From the NCBI RefSeq assembly GCF_029714285.1, contig NZ_CP121663.1:868001-932000 (forward strand): 64,000 nt of DNA, given 5' to 3'. Position numbers and translations under genes: made by a program. This DNA is from Rhizobium sp. CB3090. Lineage in GTDB: Bacteria; Pseudomonadota; Alphaproteobacteria; Rhizobiales; Rhizobiaceae. Below are positions 1 through 7,760 of the stretch, piece after piece. Under the pieces are notes generated by a model that saw only the letters and a program-made list of their open reading frames with translations, did no database searches and was not told the DNA's origin. Numbering within the stretch: the first letter of the stretch is position 1; each line of letters begins with the position of its first letter.

Positions 1-531
1 ATTGCCGGCATACGCTCCGGAAGGCGGCACCAACACCAGCTTGTGTTCCTTGAACAGGAGATCATAAAACGCGTCGCGGGCATCCATGTTGCCGTGGCAT
101 GGAGCGACGACCAGCGCCGTCTCATGGCATTCGGCCGTCACACAGCGGTCTAGGTCGCCGCGGCAATCATCCAGCAACAGGCTTTCGCGGTCGGGCCGGT
201 CCCGCTTCCAGTCCGCAAAAGCACCCGCAACCCTCTCGAATCTTTGGTTCGGAGAGTTTTCGTCCATGTCTCGCAGTATCTGCAGGTCGACTTCCTCGGG
301 CGCGGCGATCATCCTTTCGGGATCGGCACCGATATGAGCTGCCGCCATGCTGCCGTGAACGGCGCGTGCGGCGTCCTCGGCAATATCCAGGCAGTTCCGG
401 ACAGTGGCGGGATCGGGCAGCAGCGCGAGAACATCGGCATGGACGGTCACTTCACGCACACTATCGGCCAACATGAGACCGACTCCTTGCGGTGGCGGTT
501 TCGCGTCACTTCCATGTGTTGGCGGGCTCAT
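1..531 (-). CDS. Universal-stress-type protein (3' end outside window)
   Basis: The reverse strand reads open from an ATG at 531 to the left edge, giving 177 codons without a stop, so the C-terminus is missing. The start has a strong AAAGGAGG ribosome site at 541-548, 9 nt upstream. A second in-frame ATG at 474 begins the conserved-looking part (MLADSVREVTVHADVL). The alternating beta/alpha pattern and the late segment TALVVAPCHGN resemble the UspA-like cytoplasmic stress proteins common in rhizobia. The family call rests on overall pattern only, and no ATP-binding motif is visible in the part present. It is transcribed in the same direction as the MerR gene to its right. Confidence 0.6.
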   Translation of the reverse strand, partial: MSPPTHGSDAKPPPQGVGLMLADSVREVTVHADVLALLPDPATVRNCLDIAEDAARAVHGSMAAAHIGADPERMIAAPEEVDLQILRDMDENSPNQRFERVAGAFADWKRDRPDRESLLLDDCRGDLDRCVTAECHETALVVAPCHGNMDARDAFYDLLFKEHKLVLVPPSGAYAGN

Positions 532-703
532 CAGATCGGACCTCCTTTCGCGATGCTTCCGTATCGCTCCTGGTCCAATCGGCCGATTTTAGTCCCACAT
601 CGAATGGCCCGCAACGTCGCAAGTCTTCTCCTTTCATCCGATCAAGCTTGCAATCGCGTACAGACAAAAGGATCGAGCACATCGATGAAAGGTTGAATCC
701 TTA

Positions 704-1126
704 TTAATGACGCGGATGCATGCACTGCCCATGATCGGCCAGAACTTCGATCACCCGGCACTGGTCGATGCGGCCGTGGCCGCCGCTTTCGACCATCATC
801 TCCAGCTCCGCCTTCAATGCCGTCAGGCTGCGTATCCGTTGCTCGACTTCGACCAGACGGGCCTTGGCGATGGCGTCGGCGGAGGCGCAGGATTGATGTG
901 GATCGTCCTGAAGCGCCAGAAGCGTCCTTATCGCATCGACCTCGAAGCCCAATTCGCGGGCGTGGCGAATGAAAGCCAGCCTGTGAACGTGCGATTGCTC
1001 GTAGGATCGCTGGTTGCCCTCGCTTCGGTCCGGCTCCGCCAGAAGTCCAATGCTTTCGTAATAGCGGATTGTCGGCACCTTCACGCCGCTTTGCCGGGCC
1101 GCTTCGCCAATCGTGATCTTTTTCAT
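704..1126 (-). CDS. MerR-family heavy-metal-responsive regulator (ZntR/CadR/PbrR type)
   Basis: A 140-aa cytoplasmic transcription factor. Residues 1-40 form the winged helix-turn-helix typical of MerR (ITIGEAARQSGVKVPTIRYYE). A long dimerisation helix follows, and the C-terminal metal loop has C123 and C135, with C80 at the start of the long helix. C80 and the C-terminal pair match the metal-ligand layout of ZntR, CadR and PbrR proteins, which sense Zn, Cd or Pb. It is divergent from the P1B-type ATPase, and a MerR-type operator lies between them. The exact metal cannot be decided from sequence. Confidence 0.93.
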   Translation of the reverse strand: MKKITIGEAARQSGVKVPTIRYYESIGLLAEPDRSEGNQRSYEQSHVHRLAFIRHARELGFEVDAIRTLLALQDDPHQSCASADAIAKARLVEVEQRIRSLTALKAELEMMVESGGHGRIDQCRVIEVLADHGQCMHPRH

Positions 1127-1136
1127 GATTTTCCTC

Positions 1137-1167
1137 TTGCACCTCTAGCCACTAGAGGATGTAGGAG
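1137..1167 (+). promoter_or_regulatory. MerR-type operator-promoter of the metal ATPase
   Basis: A TTGCAC -35 element (1137-1142) and a TAGGAG -10-like element (1162-1167) are separated by 19 bp, the over-long spacer typical of MerR-activated promoters. The spacer region carries a perfect dyad, CCTCTAG-CCA-CTAGAGG (1142-1158). A transcript from here would begin near 1174, downstream of the GTG at 1170. Confidence 0.8.
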
Positions 1168-1196
1168 AGGTGTCATGGTTTGACAAGGAACGGATC

Positions 1197-3482
1197 ATGG
1201 CAGCGACGGGGGAAGCACGATACAGAGTGAGCGGCATGGACTGCGCATCATGCGCGGCCAAGATCGATACGGCTGTGAGGCGGATGCCGGGCGTGGAGGA
1301 TGTCTCCGTTTCCGTCGCCTCGGGAACGATGACAGTTCGCCACGACGAGACCAGCAATCTCACTGCGATCGAAAAGAAAGTGGCGGGCCTCGGCTATTCC
1401 CTCGCCCCGCTGACCGGCAAGGCCAAGCGCGCGCCCTCCGAACATCTTCATGACCATCATGCCCATGAAGATCATCATCACGATCACGACGGCCATGATC
1501 ATTCATCGCACAACCATGCCGATCATGGTCATTACGACCATGCCGCAAAGGAAATCGAGGGACTGCATGGTCACGACTATAAGCCCATGGATGGTCCGTG
1601 GTGGGCGAGCAAGAAGGGTCGGCTGACCATCGTCTCGGGCGTGGCGCTGGTTGCCGCCTATACCGTCGGCCATCTCGTGCCTTCGATCGCATCCTATGCT
1701 TTTATCGTTGCCATGCTGGTCGGTCTCGTGCCGATCGCACGCCGTGCCGTCATGGCGGCCCTGGCGGGCACTCCCTTCTCCATCGAGATGCTGATGACGA
1801 TTGCGGTCGTCGGCGCGGTTGTCATCAATGCCGGCGAAGAGGCGGCAACCGTTGTCTTCCTTTTCCTCGTCGGCGAACTGCTGGAAGGTGTTGCCGCCGG
1901 AAAGGCGCGCGCAAGCATCCAGTCATTGACGACGCTGGTCCCGAAAACCGCCTTGATCGAACACAATGGCGAGACCCGCGAAGTCCAGGCCGAGAGCCTT
2001 AAGGTGGGTGCGGTCATTCTCGTGCGTCCCGGCGACCGCATCGCCGCCGATGGCACTATCATCGAAGGCGAGAGCGCGATCGACGAAGCGCCGGTCACCG
2101 GAGAAAGCACACCCCTGCGCAAGGGCGTGGATGCTAAGGTCTTCGCAGGCACCATCAACACGGATGCTTTGCTGCGCGTCAAAGTCACCGCCGCTGCCGC
2201 CGACAACACGATTGCCCGTGTGGTGAAGTTGGTCGAGGAGGCGCAGGAATCCAAGGCGCCGACCGAACGCTTCATCGACCGCTTCTCGCGCTACTATACG
2301 CCTGGCGTGGTCGCCGTCGCGACACTGGTCGCGGTGACGCCGCCTCTGGTGGCCGGCGCAAGCTGGCTGGAATGGATATACAAAGGCCTCGCCATCCTGC
2401 TGATCGGCTGCCCCTGCGCCTTGGTGATCTCGACGCCGGCGGCGATCGCCGCGGCCCTGTCGGCGGGCGCCCGCAGCGGATTGTTGCTGAAAGGCGGCGC
2501 TGTTCTCGAGACGATGGGCAAGGTGACGATGGTCGCTTTCGACAAGACCGGCACTCTCACCGAGGGCAAGCCAAAGGTGACGGACGTCCTGGGCTTTGGT
2601 TACACCGAGGCGGAGGTTCTTTCGCGGGCAGCCGCTCTCGAAAACGGGTCGAGCCACCCGCTGGCGCTCGCAATTCTGGAGCGGGCGAAATCCGATAAGG
2701 TTCCGGTTCCGCCTGCCGCCGAAGCGAAGGCCCTGCCCGGCAAGGGTGTCAGTGGCCGTGTCGGTGGCGAGACCATGTCCCTCCTCTCTCCGCAGGCGGC
2801 GCGGCAGAATGAGCCATTGTCGGCCGAACAGAACGCGCAGATCGAAACGATGAACGACGAAGGCAAAAGCGTCTCCGTTCTCGTCGTCGACGACAAGATT
2901 GCCGGCCTGATCGCCATGCGCGACGAACCCCGCACCGATGCACGCGCCGGGATCGAGGCATTGCGGACAGCCGGCGTCGGTTCCGTCATGCTGACCGGTG
3001 ACAACGCCCGTACCGCCGGTGCAATCGCGAAGGGTCTCGGCATCGAACCCCGCGCGCAGCTACTGCCGGAAGACAAGCAACGCATCGTGCGCGAACTGCA
3101 GACGAAGCAGCAGATCGTCGCCAAGGTCGGTGATGGCATCAACGATGCGCCCGCCCTGGCGGCCGCCGACGTCGGCATCGCCATGGGGGGCGGCACCGAC
3201 GTGGCGCTGGAGACAGCCGATGCCGCCACTCTGCATGGCCGCGTCACCGATGTCGCTAACATGATCGTGCTGTCACGGACGACGATGAGCAATATCCGCC
3301 AGAATATCAGCATGGCACTTGGCATGAAGGCGGTGTTCCTGGTGACCACGATTGCCGGCATCACCGGCCTCTGGCCGGCGATTCTCGCCGATACCGGCGC
3401 GACCGTGCTCGTCACCGCAAACGCAATGAGACTGTTGCGGTGGAAAGGCGTGTTCGACGGCCATTCGATGAAAGCGCGCTGA
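1197..3482 (+). CDS. Heavy-metal P1B-type ATPase (Zn/Cd/Pb exporter, ZntA/CadA type)
   Basis: An inner-membrane pump that exports divalent soft metals using ATP, 761 aa. An N-terminal heavy-metal-associated domain carries GMDCASC at residues 13-19. A very His/Asp-rich linker spans about 83-115. The membrane metal site CPC is at 405-407, the phosphorylated Asp of DKTGTLT is D449, the HP motif is SSHPLA, and the hinge is GDGINDAP. The frame is open from a GTG at 1170, but that codon lies upstream of the expected transcript start. The ATG at 1197 has AAGGAA 6 nt upstream, so I chose it. Divergent from its likely MerR regulator. Confidence 0.95.
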   Translation: MAATGEARYRVSGMDCASCAAKIDTAVRRMPGVEDVSVSVASGTMTVRHDETSNLTAIEKKVAGLGYSLAPLTGKAKRAPSEHLHDHHAHEDHHHDHDGHDHSSHNHADHGHYDHAAKEIEGLHGHDYKPMDGPWWASKKGRLTIVSGVALVAAYTVGHLVPSIASYAFIVAMLVGLVPIARRAVMAALAGTPFSIEMLMTIAVVGAVVINAGEEAATVVFLFLVGELLEGVAAGKARASIQSLTTLVPKTALIEHNGETREVQAESLKVGAVILVRPGDRIAADGTIIEGESAIDEAPVTGESTPLRKGVDAKVFAGTINTDALLRVKVTAAAADNTIARVVKLVEEAQESKAPTERFIDRFSRYYTPGVVAVATLVAVTPPLVAGASWLEWIYKGLAILLIGCPCALVISTPAAIAAALSAGARSGLLLKGGAVLETMGKVTMVAFDKTGTLTEGKPKVTDVLGFGYTEAEVLSRAAALENGSSHPLALAILERAKSDKVPVPPAAEAKALPGKGVSGRVGGETMSLLSPQAARQNEPLSAEQNAQIETMNDEGKSVSVLVVDDKIAGLIAMRDEPRTDARAGIEALRTAGVGSVMLTGDNARTAGAIAKGLGIEPRAQLLPEDKQRIVRELQTKQQIVAKVGDGINDAPALAAADVGIAMGGGTDVALETADAATLHGRVTDVANMIVLSRTTMSNIRQNISMALGMKAVFLVTTIAGITGLWPAILADTGATVLVTANAMRLLRWKGVFDGHSMKAR

Positions 3483-3509
3483 TCTCAATAATTTGCCCGT
3501 TGCAACGCG

Positions 3510-3549
3510 GCCCGGCGCACGGGATCCCCGGTGAATCCGTGCGCCGGGC
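3510..3549 (+). terminator. Perfect 13-bp hairpin after the metal ATPase
   Basis: GCCCGGCGCACGG (3510-3522) pairs perfectly with CCGTGCGCCGGGC (3537-3549) around a 14-nt loop, 27 bp after the ATPase stop. No T-run follows, so termination is likely but not classical. Confidence 0.6.
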
Positions 3550-3830
3550 TCGCAATCTCAGAGCCGCTCCTCAAGCCAGTCCAGCAAACACGCTGAAGCC
3601 GTGGAATAGGCTCCGATTTGGCAGTGAGCCTGTGCAGTCGAGACGGATAGCGAAAAGAACATAGGTTAGCAGCGCCAGCGTGATTCACGGTGTTGAGCAG
3701 TTCCCCGCAACGCCCTGTCGGCTTCCGAGCCAAGTCGGCCGCCGAGATAGCAGTAAAGGAGATATCGAGCGTTCGGTCCGAGCATGATGTCGCGAGCGAC
3801 GCGACCGTCGATTAATGGAACGATTCTCAA
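3550..3830. other. Gene-free stretch between convergent genes, possible gene remnant
   Basis: Between the ATPase hairpin and the 3' end of the histidine kinase I see no complete gene. The reverse strand at about 3571-3690 encodes a short hydrophobic C-terminal-like tail (ALLTYVLFAIRLD... ending FAGLA-stop) with no start or ribosome site. It may be the end of a decayed membrane protein. I do not recognise its family. Confidence 0.35.
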
Positions 3831-5120
3831 TCAGCCGTGGCCGCTCAACGCACCATTTTTTGCCGCCTTTCGGGGAATTTCGAGCGTAATGGCGAGGCCA
3901 CCGTTGGTCGGTAGCGACGCGTACACGCGCCCTCCATGACGTTCGATCGCCTGCCTGGTGATCGCAAGGCCCAGGCCGTATCCGCCTTTCGGCATTGCGT
4001 CATTGCCGCGGGAGAATGGCTGGAAGATGCGTTCGAGCTCGTCTCGACTAACACCCGGTCCCTGATCGGTGACGCAGATCTTCAGGAGATCGGCCGTAGG
4101 CTCGCATAGTACGGATATATGCGAATGTTCGGCAGTGTACTTGACCGCATTTCGGAGGACGTTTTCGAGAGCCCTGTAGATCAGCTCGCCCTCGACTTCG
4201 GCTGGGAAGACACCGTCGACATCCGGAGTGATCGAGATGTCTTTGGCCTCTGCCTCGAACGCCGTATCACCGAGAATTTCATTCAGCAGCTCTATGACGT
4301 CCAGTGTCTGAGTTTTCAGCGGGCTGGCGGATCGAGCCGTCAACCGGGCAAGCGTCAGGACCTCACCCACCAACTCATCAAGCCGTTCGACTTCTCGATC
4401 GATGCGGTCCAGCATGGCACCGAGTTTTGCCGGGCTCTGCCGCAGGACGCCCACGACGGCCTGGAGGCGCGATAAAGGCGAGCGCAGTTCATGGGATACA
4501 TCGTGAAAGAGTCTCTGCTGCGCCTCTTGAAGCTCCTGCAGTCTGGCTGCTGTGGAATCGAAATCATGCGCAAGGGCAGTGACCTCATCCTTACGACGAC
4601 CCATCTTGTCGCCGATACGGACGTCGAAGCGGCCGTGTGCAAGCGCGCTCAGGCCATCGCGCAGATGCACGACCGGACGAACGAGGTAACGTGCCAGTGC
4701 ACCCGCCGACAGCGTGCTCGCGACCAGCGTGGTTAACCAGGGTATCAGCGGAGCGAGATCCTTGAAGCTGAAGCTAATTGGGTTCGGTATCGAGATTCGA
4801 TAGCATGCCCCATCTCTCTGAACGGTTTTCGTGTCGGCGGCGTTCTTCTTCGCGCACTCTCCTGCGTCGGCGACTTTCGAAATGGATAGCCCGAGCGGCA
4901 GAGTCTCTTCGCTGGTGCGCACGAAGCGCGAGGCGGCATCTTCGCCGTCCTTCGAAAGCATGTTCGCGGCCAGGTTCAACACGAGGGCCCGCCGCTCTTC
5001 CGCCATCTCTCGCTCAAAGGGTGCGGCCTGCAGGAGCTTGACGATCAGGATGATGATCGCAACGGATACTGCGAATGTCAGCCAGATGACTCTGAAAAAC
5101 TTCCAGAAAAGTTGGGGCAT
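3831..5120 (-). CDS. Sensor histidine kinase, CpxA/RstB-like
   Basis: A 429-aa inner-membrane kinase. There is one TM helix at about 8-30, a periplasmic segment of about 95 residues, a second TM at about 124-146 and a HAMP domain at about 147-198. The HisKA motif has phospho-acceptor H210 (FHDVSHELRSPLSRL). A HATPase domain follows with an N-box (ENVLRNAVKY) and G-boxes (DQGPGV, GYGLGL). The frame stays open further upstream, but the ATG at 5120 lies 2 nt after the response-regulator stop (TGA-CC-ATG), which marks a translationally coupled operon. It presumably reports envelope stress and controls the RND pump encoded divergently. The stimulus is unknown. Confidence 0.9.
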   Translation of the reverse strand: MPQLFWKFFRVIWLTFAVSVAIIILIVKLLQAAPFEREMAEERRALVLNLAANMLSKDGEDAASRFVRTSEETLPLGLSISKVADAGECAKKNAADTKTVQRDGACYRISIPNPISFSFKDLAPLIPWLTTLVASTLSAGALARYLVRPVVHLRDGLSALAHGRFDVRIGDKMGRRKDEVTALAHDFDSTAARLQELQEAQQRLFHDVSHELRSPLSRLQAVVGVLRQSPAKLGAMLDRIDREVERLDELVGEVLTLARLTARSASPLKTQTLDVIELLNEILGDTAFEAEAKDISITPDVDGVFPAEVEGELIYRALENVLRNAVKYTAEHSHISVLCEPTADLLKICVTDQGPGVSRDELERIFQPFSRGNDAMPKGGYGLGLAITRQAIERHGGRVYASLPTNGGLAITLEIPRKAAKNGALSGHG

Positions 5121-5122
5121 GG

Positions 5123-5809
5123 TCAATCCACGAGAAGTTGATAGCCTTGGCCCCGAATGGACCGTATCCAGGATTGCCCGTCCTCCCGGAGCCCAAGCTT
5201 TTGGCGAACGCTGCTGATATGGACGTCGATGCGGCGGTCGAATGGCGTGAGCGGCTTTCCGAACGCCAGCTTCGAAATATCCTGCTTCGACACGAGCTGA
5301 CCGCCGTTGCGGGCGAGAATTTCGAGGAGACTGAACTCCGTTCCAGTCAGCTCCAAAACCTCGCCGCGCCACTCAACGGTTCGACTGCGCGGATGGATCA
5401 CGAGCTGGCCCGCTCTCAGCGTATCGGTCGTCGCGCCGGCCGCAGGCTGGCCCGCCCGACGCAGGATCGCACGCAGGCGTGCCGCAAGTTCTCCAGGCGA
5501 GCATGGCTTCGGCACATAGTCGTCGGCGCCAAGGTTCAAGCCCGAAATCCGGTCGATGTCGTCGCCTCTGGCCGTCAGCATCAGCACGGGAACCTGGCTC
5601 AGCTTCCGGATTCGCTGCAGAACCTCGATCCCGTTCATCCGGGGCATCATGATGTCGAGTACGATGATGTCGACCGTATTGCCGGCGGCAGCCGCAATAG
5701 CCGCGCGGCCATCCGTGTCCGTCGCGACATCATATCCTTCCTCCGTCAGATATTCCTGCAGAAGTGTCGTCAGCTCGACATCGTCGTCGATGAGTAGGAC
5801 CTTGTTCAT
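5123..5809 (-). CDS. OmpR/CpxR-family response regulator
   Basis: A 228-aa DNA-binding regulator. The receiver domain (1-115) carries the acidic pair D8-D9 and phospho-acceptor D52 (VLDIMMP). The C-terminal winged-helix Trans_reg_C domain covers about 130-225. I chose the ATG at 5809 because the receiver fold starts directly there, although the frame is open to 5869. It is co-transcribed with the kinase and divergent from the RND region. Four CTTnAC half-sites at 10/11-bp spacing lie 60-97 bp upstream, which suggests autoregulation. Confidence 0.92.
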   Translation of the reverse strand: MNKVLLIDDDVELTTLLQEYLTEEGYDVATDTDGRAAIAAAAGNTVDIIVLDIMMPRMNGIEVLQRIRKLSQVPVLMLTARGDDIDRISGLNLGADDYVPKPCSPGELAARLRAILRRAGQPAAGATTDTLRAGQLVIHPRSRTVEWRGEVLELTGTEFSLLEILARNGGQLVSKQDISKLAFGKPLTPFDRRIDVHISSVRQKLGLREDGQSWIRSIRGQGYQLLVD

Positions 5810-5869
5810 TCGTGCCGTCCGTCGTTCATATCGGCCGTCATACAGCACAAATCCAAACTCTCCACCCAA

Positions 5870-5906
5870 CTTTACCTAGCTTAACACTAACTTGACCGCA
5901 CTTAAC
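5870..5906 (+). promoter_or_regulatory. Tandem CTTnAC operator array, copy 1
   Basis: Direct repeats CTTTAC (5870), CTTAAC (5880), CTTGAC (5891) and CTTAAC (5901) start 10, 11 and 10 bp apart. One-turn spacing is how OmpR/CpxR-family regulators bind. It lies between the response-regulator gene and the truncated adaptor copy. Confidence 0.65.
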
Positions 5907-5991
5907 ATTCGGCCGGCTACTGATAGGCATGGCGGCATCGCCCATGCAGCGGGAATTGCCGCGCCCCGTCAGAAACCCAAGGGATGCATCG

Positions 5992-6201
5992 TTGAAAAAG
6001 TGGCTTGTGACGTTCGCCGCAGCATCCATTGTGGCTGCTCTTCTCTACGCCATCCTCGGCCCCATGATGGAACAGGCCGCGCCGCCAGCGCTGTCCATCT
6101 CGTTGACCACGCCTACGAAGCCTGATTGCCCGGAAACCGTTTCGGCAAGCGGCTGGTTGAAGCCGTGGCAAGAGGCGATCGTCGCCTCCGAGACGAGCGG
6201 C
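5992..6201 (+). pseudogene. Truncated duplicate of the RND adaptor gene 5' end
   Basis: This segment repeats the first part of the adaptor gene located about 690 bp downstream. Shared features are the SD-like AAGGRATGCATCG, the TTG start followed by Lys-Lys, and the protein stretch GWLKPWQEAIVASETSG. Similarity stops abruptly near 6201. From there the frame runs into unrelated sequence, so no barrel or lipoyl domain can be made. The signal-peptide region has diverged (KKWLVTFAAASIVAALLY), so the duplication is not recent. Confidence 0.75.
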
Positions 6202-6202
6202 C

Positions 6203-6470
6203 AGAACCGCACAGTCCTTTGCCGCCTTGGAGGAGGTGAAAACCCGCCAGATCACTGTGATCGCCTTCAGCCCCGGACTCACCGGCGGCAGATCGCTCGG
6301 CCGTGAAAGCCCGCGCGCAATGCGCGCGTTCGTCATGCTCCTAACGCATACAGTTTTTCGTGTTGTCGGTTTCTTCCGTCCCGAATACGTCGTTGGTACA
6401 CCCGAACGCTCCGGAGAAGCGTTGGCCGAAGTCGCTCTCGGGGAAGTCCCCCTACCGCGGGGCCGGATCC
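6203..6470 (+). pseudogene. C-terminal remnant of a short-chain dehydrogenase-like oxidoreductase
   Basis: A second reading frame begins exactly where the adaptor duplicate ends. It encodes ITVIAFSPGLTGG, a hydrophobic stretch, GFFRPEYVVGTPERSG and EALAEVALG. This pattern is typical of the C-terminal third of certain SDR proteins. The catalytic YxxxK and the Rossmann fold are absent, and the end is lost before the second promoter copy. The family call is from memory of sequence pattern and is moderate. Confidence 0.45.
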
Positions 6471-6559
6471 GAATTCCTGTGTGCGAGGGCGCTCTGAGTG
6501 ATGTCGCCCACCGCCCCTATCCGTCGTGATGCAGCACAAATTCCCGGGGCTCCACGCAA

Positions 6560-6596
6560 CTTTACCCAGCTTAACACTAACTTGACCGTACTTAAC
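6560..6596 (+). promoter_or_regulatory. Tandem CTTnAC operator array, copy 2 (RND operon)
   Basis: The same four repeats as copy 1 (CTTTAC 6560, CTTAAC 6570, CTTGAC 6581, CTTAAC 6591), with identical 10/11/10-bp spacing. TTGACC at 6582-6587 could serve as a -35 element, which places the transcript start after about 6615. Confidence 0.65.
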
Positions 6597-6680
6597 GTTC
6601 GGCGGGCTATGGATGAGCATGACCACGGTCGCGCGGCGGAAAAGCCTGCGCCCATGCCGGGACTCGTAAGGAATGCATCG

Positions 6681-7760
6681 TTGAAAAAGCCGTTCAGAAC
6701 ATTCACCGCCGCCCGCATCACCGTGGCCGTTCTACTTCACAGTTGCAATGCTGCAGCCCAGCAGGCCGCCGCGCCCGCACCTGCGCTCACCGTCTCTCTG
6801 ACGGCGCCGGCCCAAAGGGACTGGCCGGAGACCGTTCCTGCGAGCGGCTGGCTGAAACCGTGGCAAGAGGCAATTGTCGCCTCCGAGACGAGCGGCTTGC
6901 GTATCACCGAAGTCCTGGTCGATGTCGGGTCCGTGGTCACCAAGGGGCAGACGCTGGCGCGGCTCTCGCAGGACAGCGTGCTCGCCGACATTCGCAAGCA
7001 GGAGGCGGCCGTCGTAACCGCCAAGGCAAACCTGACGAAGGCCACGACGAATGCGGATCGGGCGCGGCAGCTTCGGTCCTCCGGCGCTCTTTCCGACGAG
7101 AAGATTACCGAATATCTCGCCGACGAGCAGACGGCGACAGCAAGCCTGACATCCGAGGAAGCCGCGCTCGACAGCGAAAAGATCAAGCTCGATCAGACGA
7201 CCATCAAGGCTGTCGACGATGGCCTGATAACCTCTCGTTCCGCCAACCTCGGCGCTGTCGTCTCCACCGGCACCGAACTGTTCCGCATGGTGCGCCAGCA
7301 GCGTGTCGAATGGCAGGCCGAAGTATCGGCGCGTTATCTACCGCGCATTTCGGAAGGCTTGGGCGTTGCGATCAACGGACCGGACGGCCACGCCATTGCC
7401 GGCAAAGTGCGGCTTGTCGGACCCTCTGTCAGCACCGACACCAGCCGGGCGATCGTCTATGTCGCACTGCCGGCCGACGTTCGTCCGCGGGTTGGCCTTT
7501 ATGTCACCGGCAACATCGAGCTGCAGACCACACCGGCGCTCACCGTCCCCGAGACGGCGATCGTCTTCCGCGATGGCCTTAATTACGTCTTCACCGCTGG
7601 CGACGGCCAGCGGGTGCGGCGGGTCCGGGTGGAAACCGGCCGCCGCAACAACGGCGAGGTCGAGATCGTCTCCGGCATCGACCGGTCGGCGAAGGTCGTG
7701 ACGTCGGGCGGTGCTTTTCTATCCGATAATGACCTGGTGAAGATTGCGGAGACGAACTGA
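6681..7760 (+). CDS. RND efflux periplasmic adaptor (membrane fusion protein)
   Basis: A 359-aa adaptor that links an inner-membrane RND pump to an outer-membrane channel. It has an N-terminal signal-like segment, a first half-lipoyl motif (VASETSGLRITEVLVDVGSVV), an alpha-hairpin of about 90 residues rich in Ala/Glu/Lys, a second lipoyl half (DGLITSRSANLGAVV) and beta-barrel/MP domains. The frame is open to 6498 and has an ATG at 6609. I prefer the TTG at 6681: AAGGA lies 8 nt upstream, it is conserved in the duplicate, it gives a signal-peptide-like start, and it lies downstream of the operator. The stop overlaps the pump start by 1 nt. Confidence 0.88.
   Translation: MKKPFRTFTAARITVAVLLHSCNAAAQQAAAPAPALTVSLTAPAQRDWPETVPASGWLKPWQEAIVASETSGLRITEVLVDVGSVVTKGQTLARLSQDSVLADIRKQEAAVVTAKANLTKATTNADRARQLRSSGALSDEKITEYLADEQTATASLTSEEAALDSEKIKLDQTTIKAVDDGLITSRSANLGAVVSTGTELFRMVRQQRVEWQAEVSARYLPRISEGLGVAINGPDGHAIAGKVRLVGPSVSTDTSRAIVYVALPADVRPRVGLYVTGNIELQTTPALTVPETAIVFRDGLNYVFTAGDGQRVRRVRVETGRRNNGEVEIVSGIDRSAKVVTSGGAFLSDNDLVKIAETN

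Noticed and set aside
1170..1196. GTG start giving a 770-aa ATPase
   Set aside because: It lies at or before the expected MerR-promoter transcription start and has no ribosome site. The ATG at 1197 has both in its favour.
6498..6680. Longer N-terminus for the RND adaptor
   Set aside because: This stretch contains the operator array and probable promoter, so it should not be translated. The TTG at 6681 has a conserved ribosome site.
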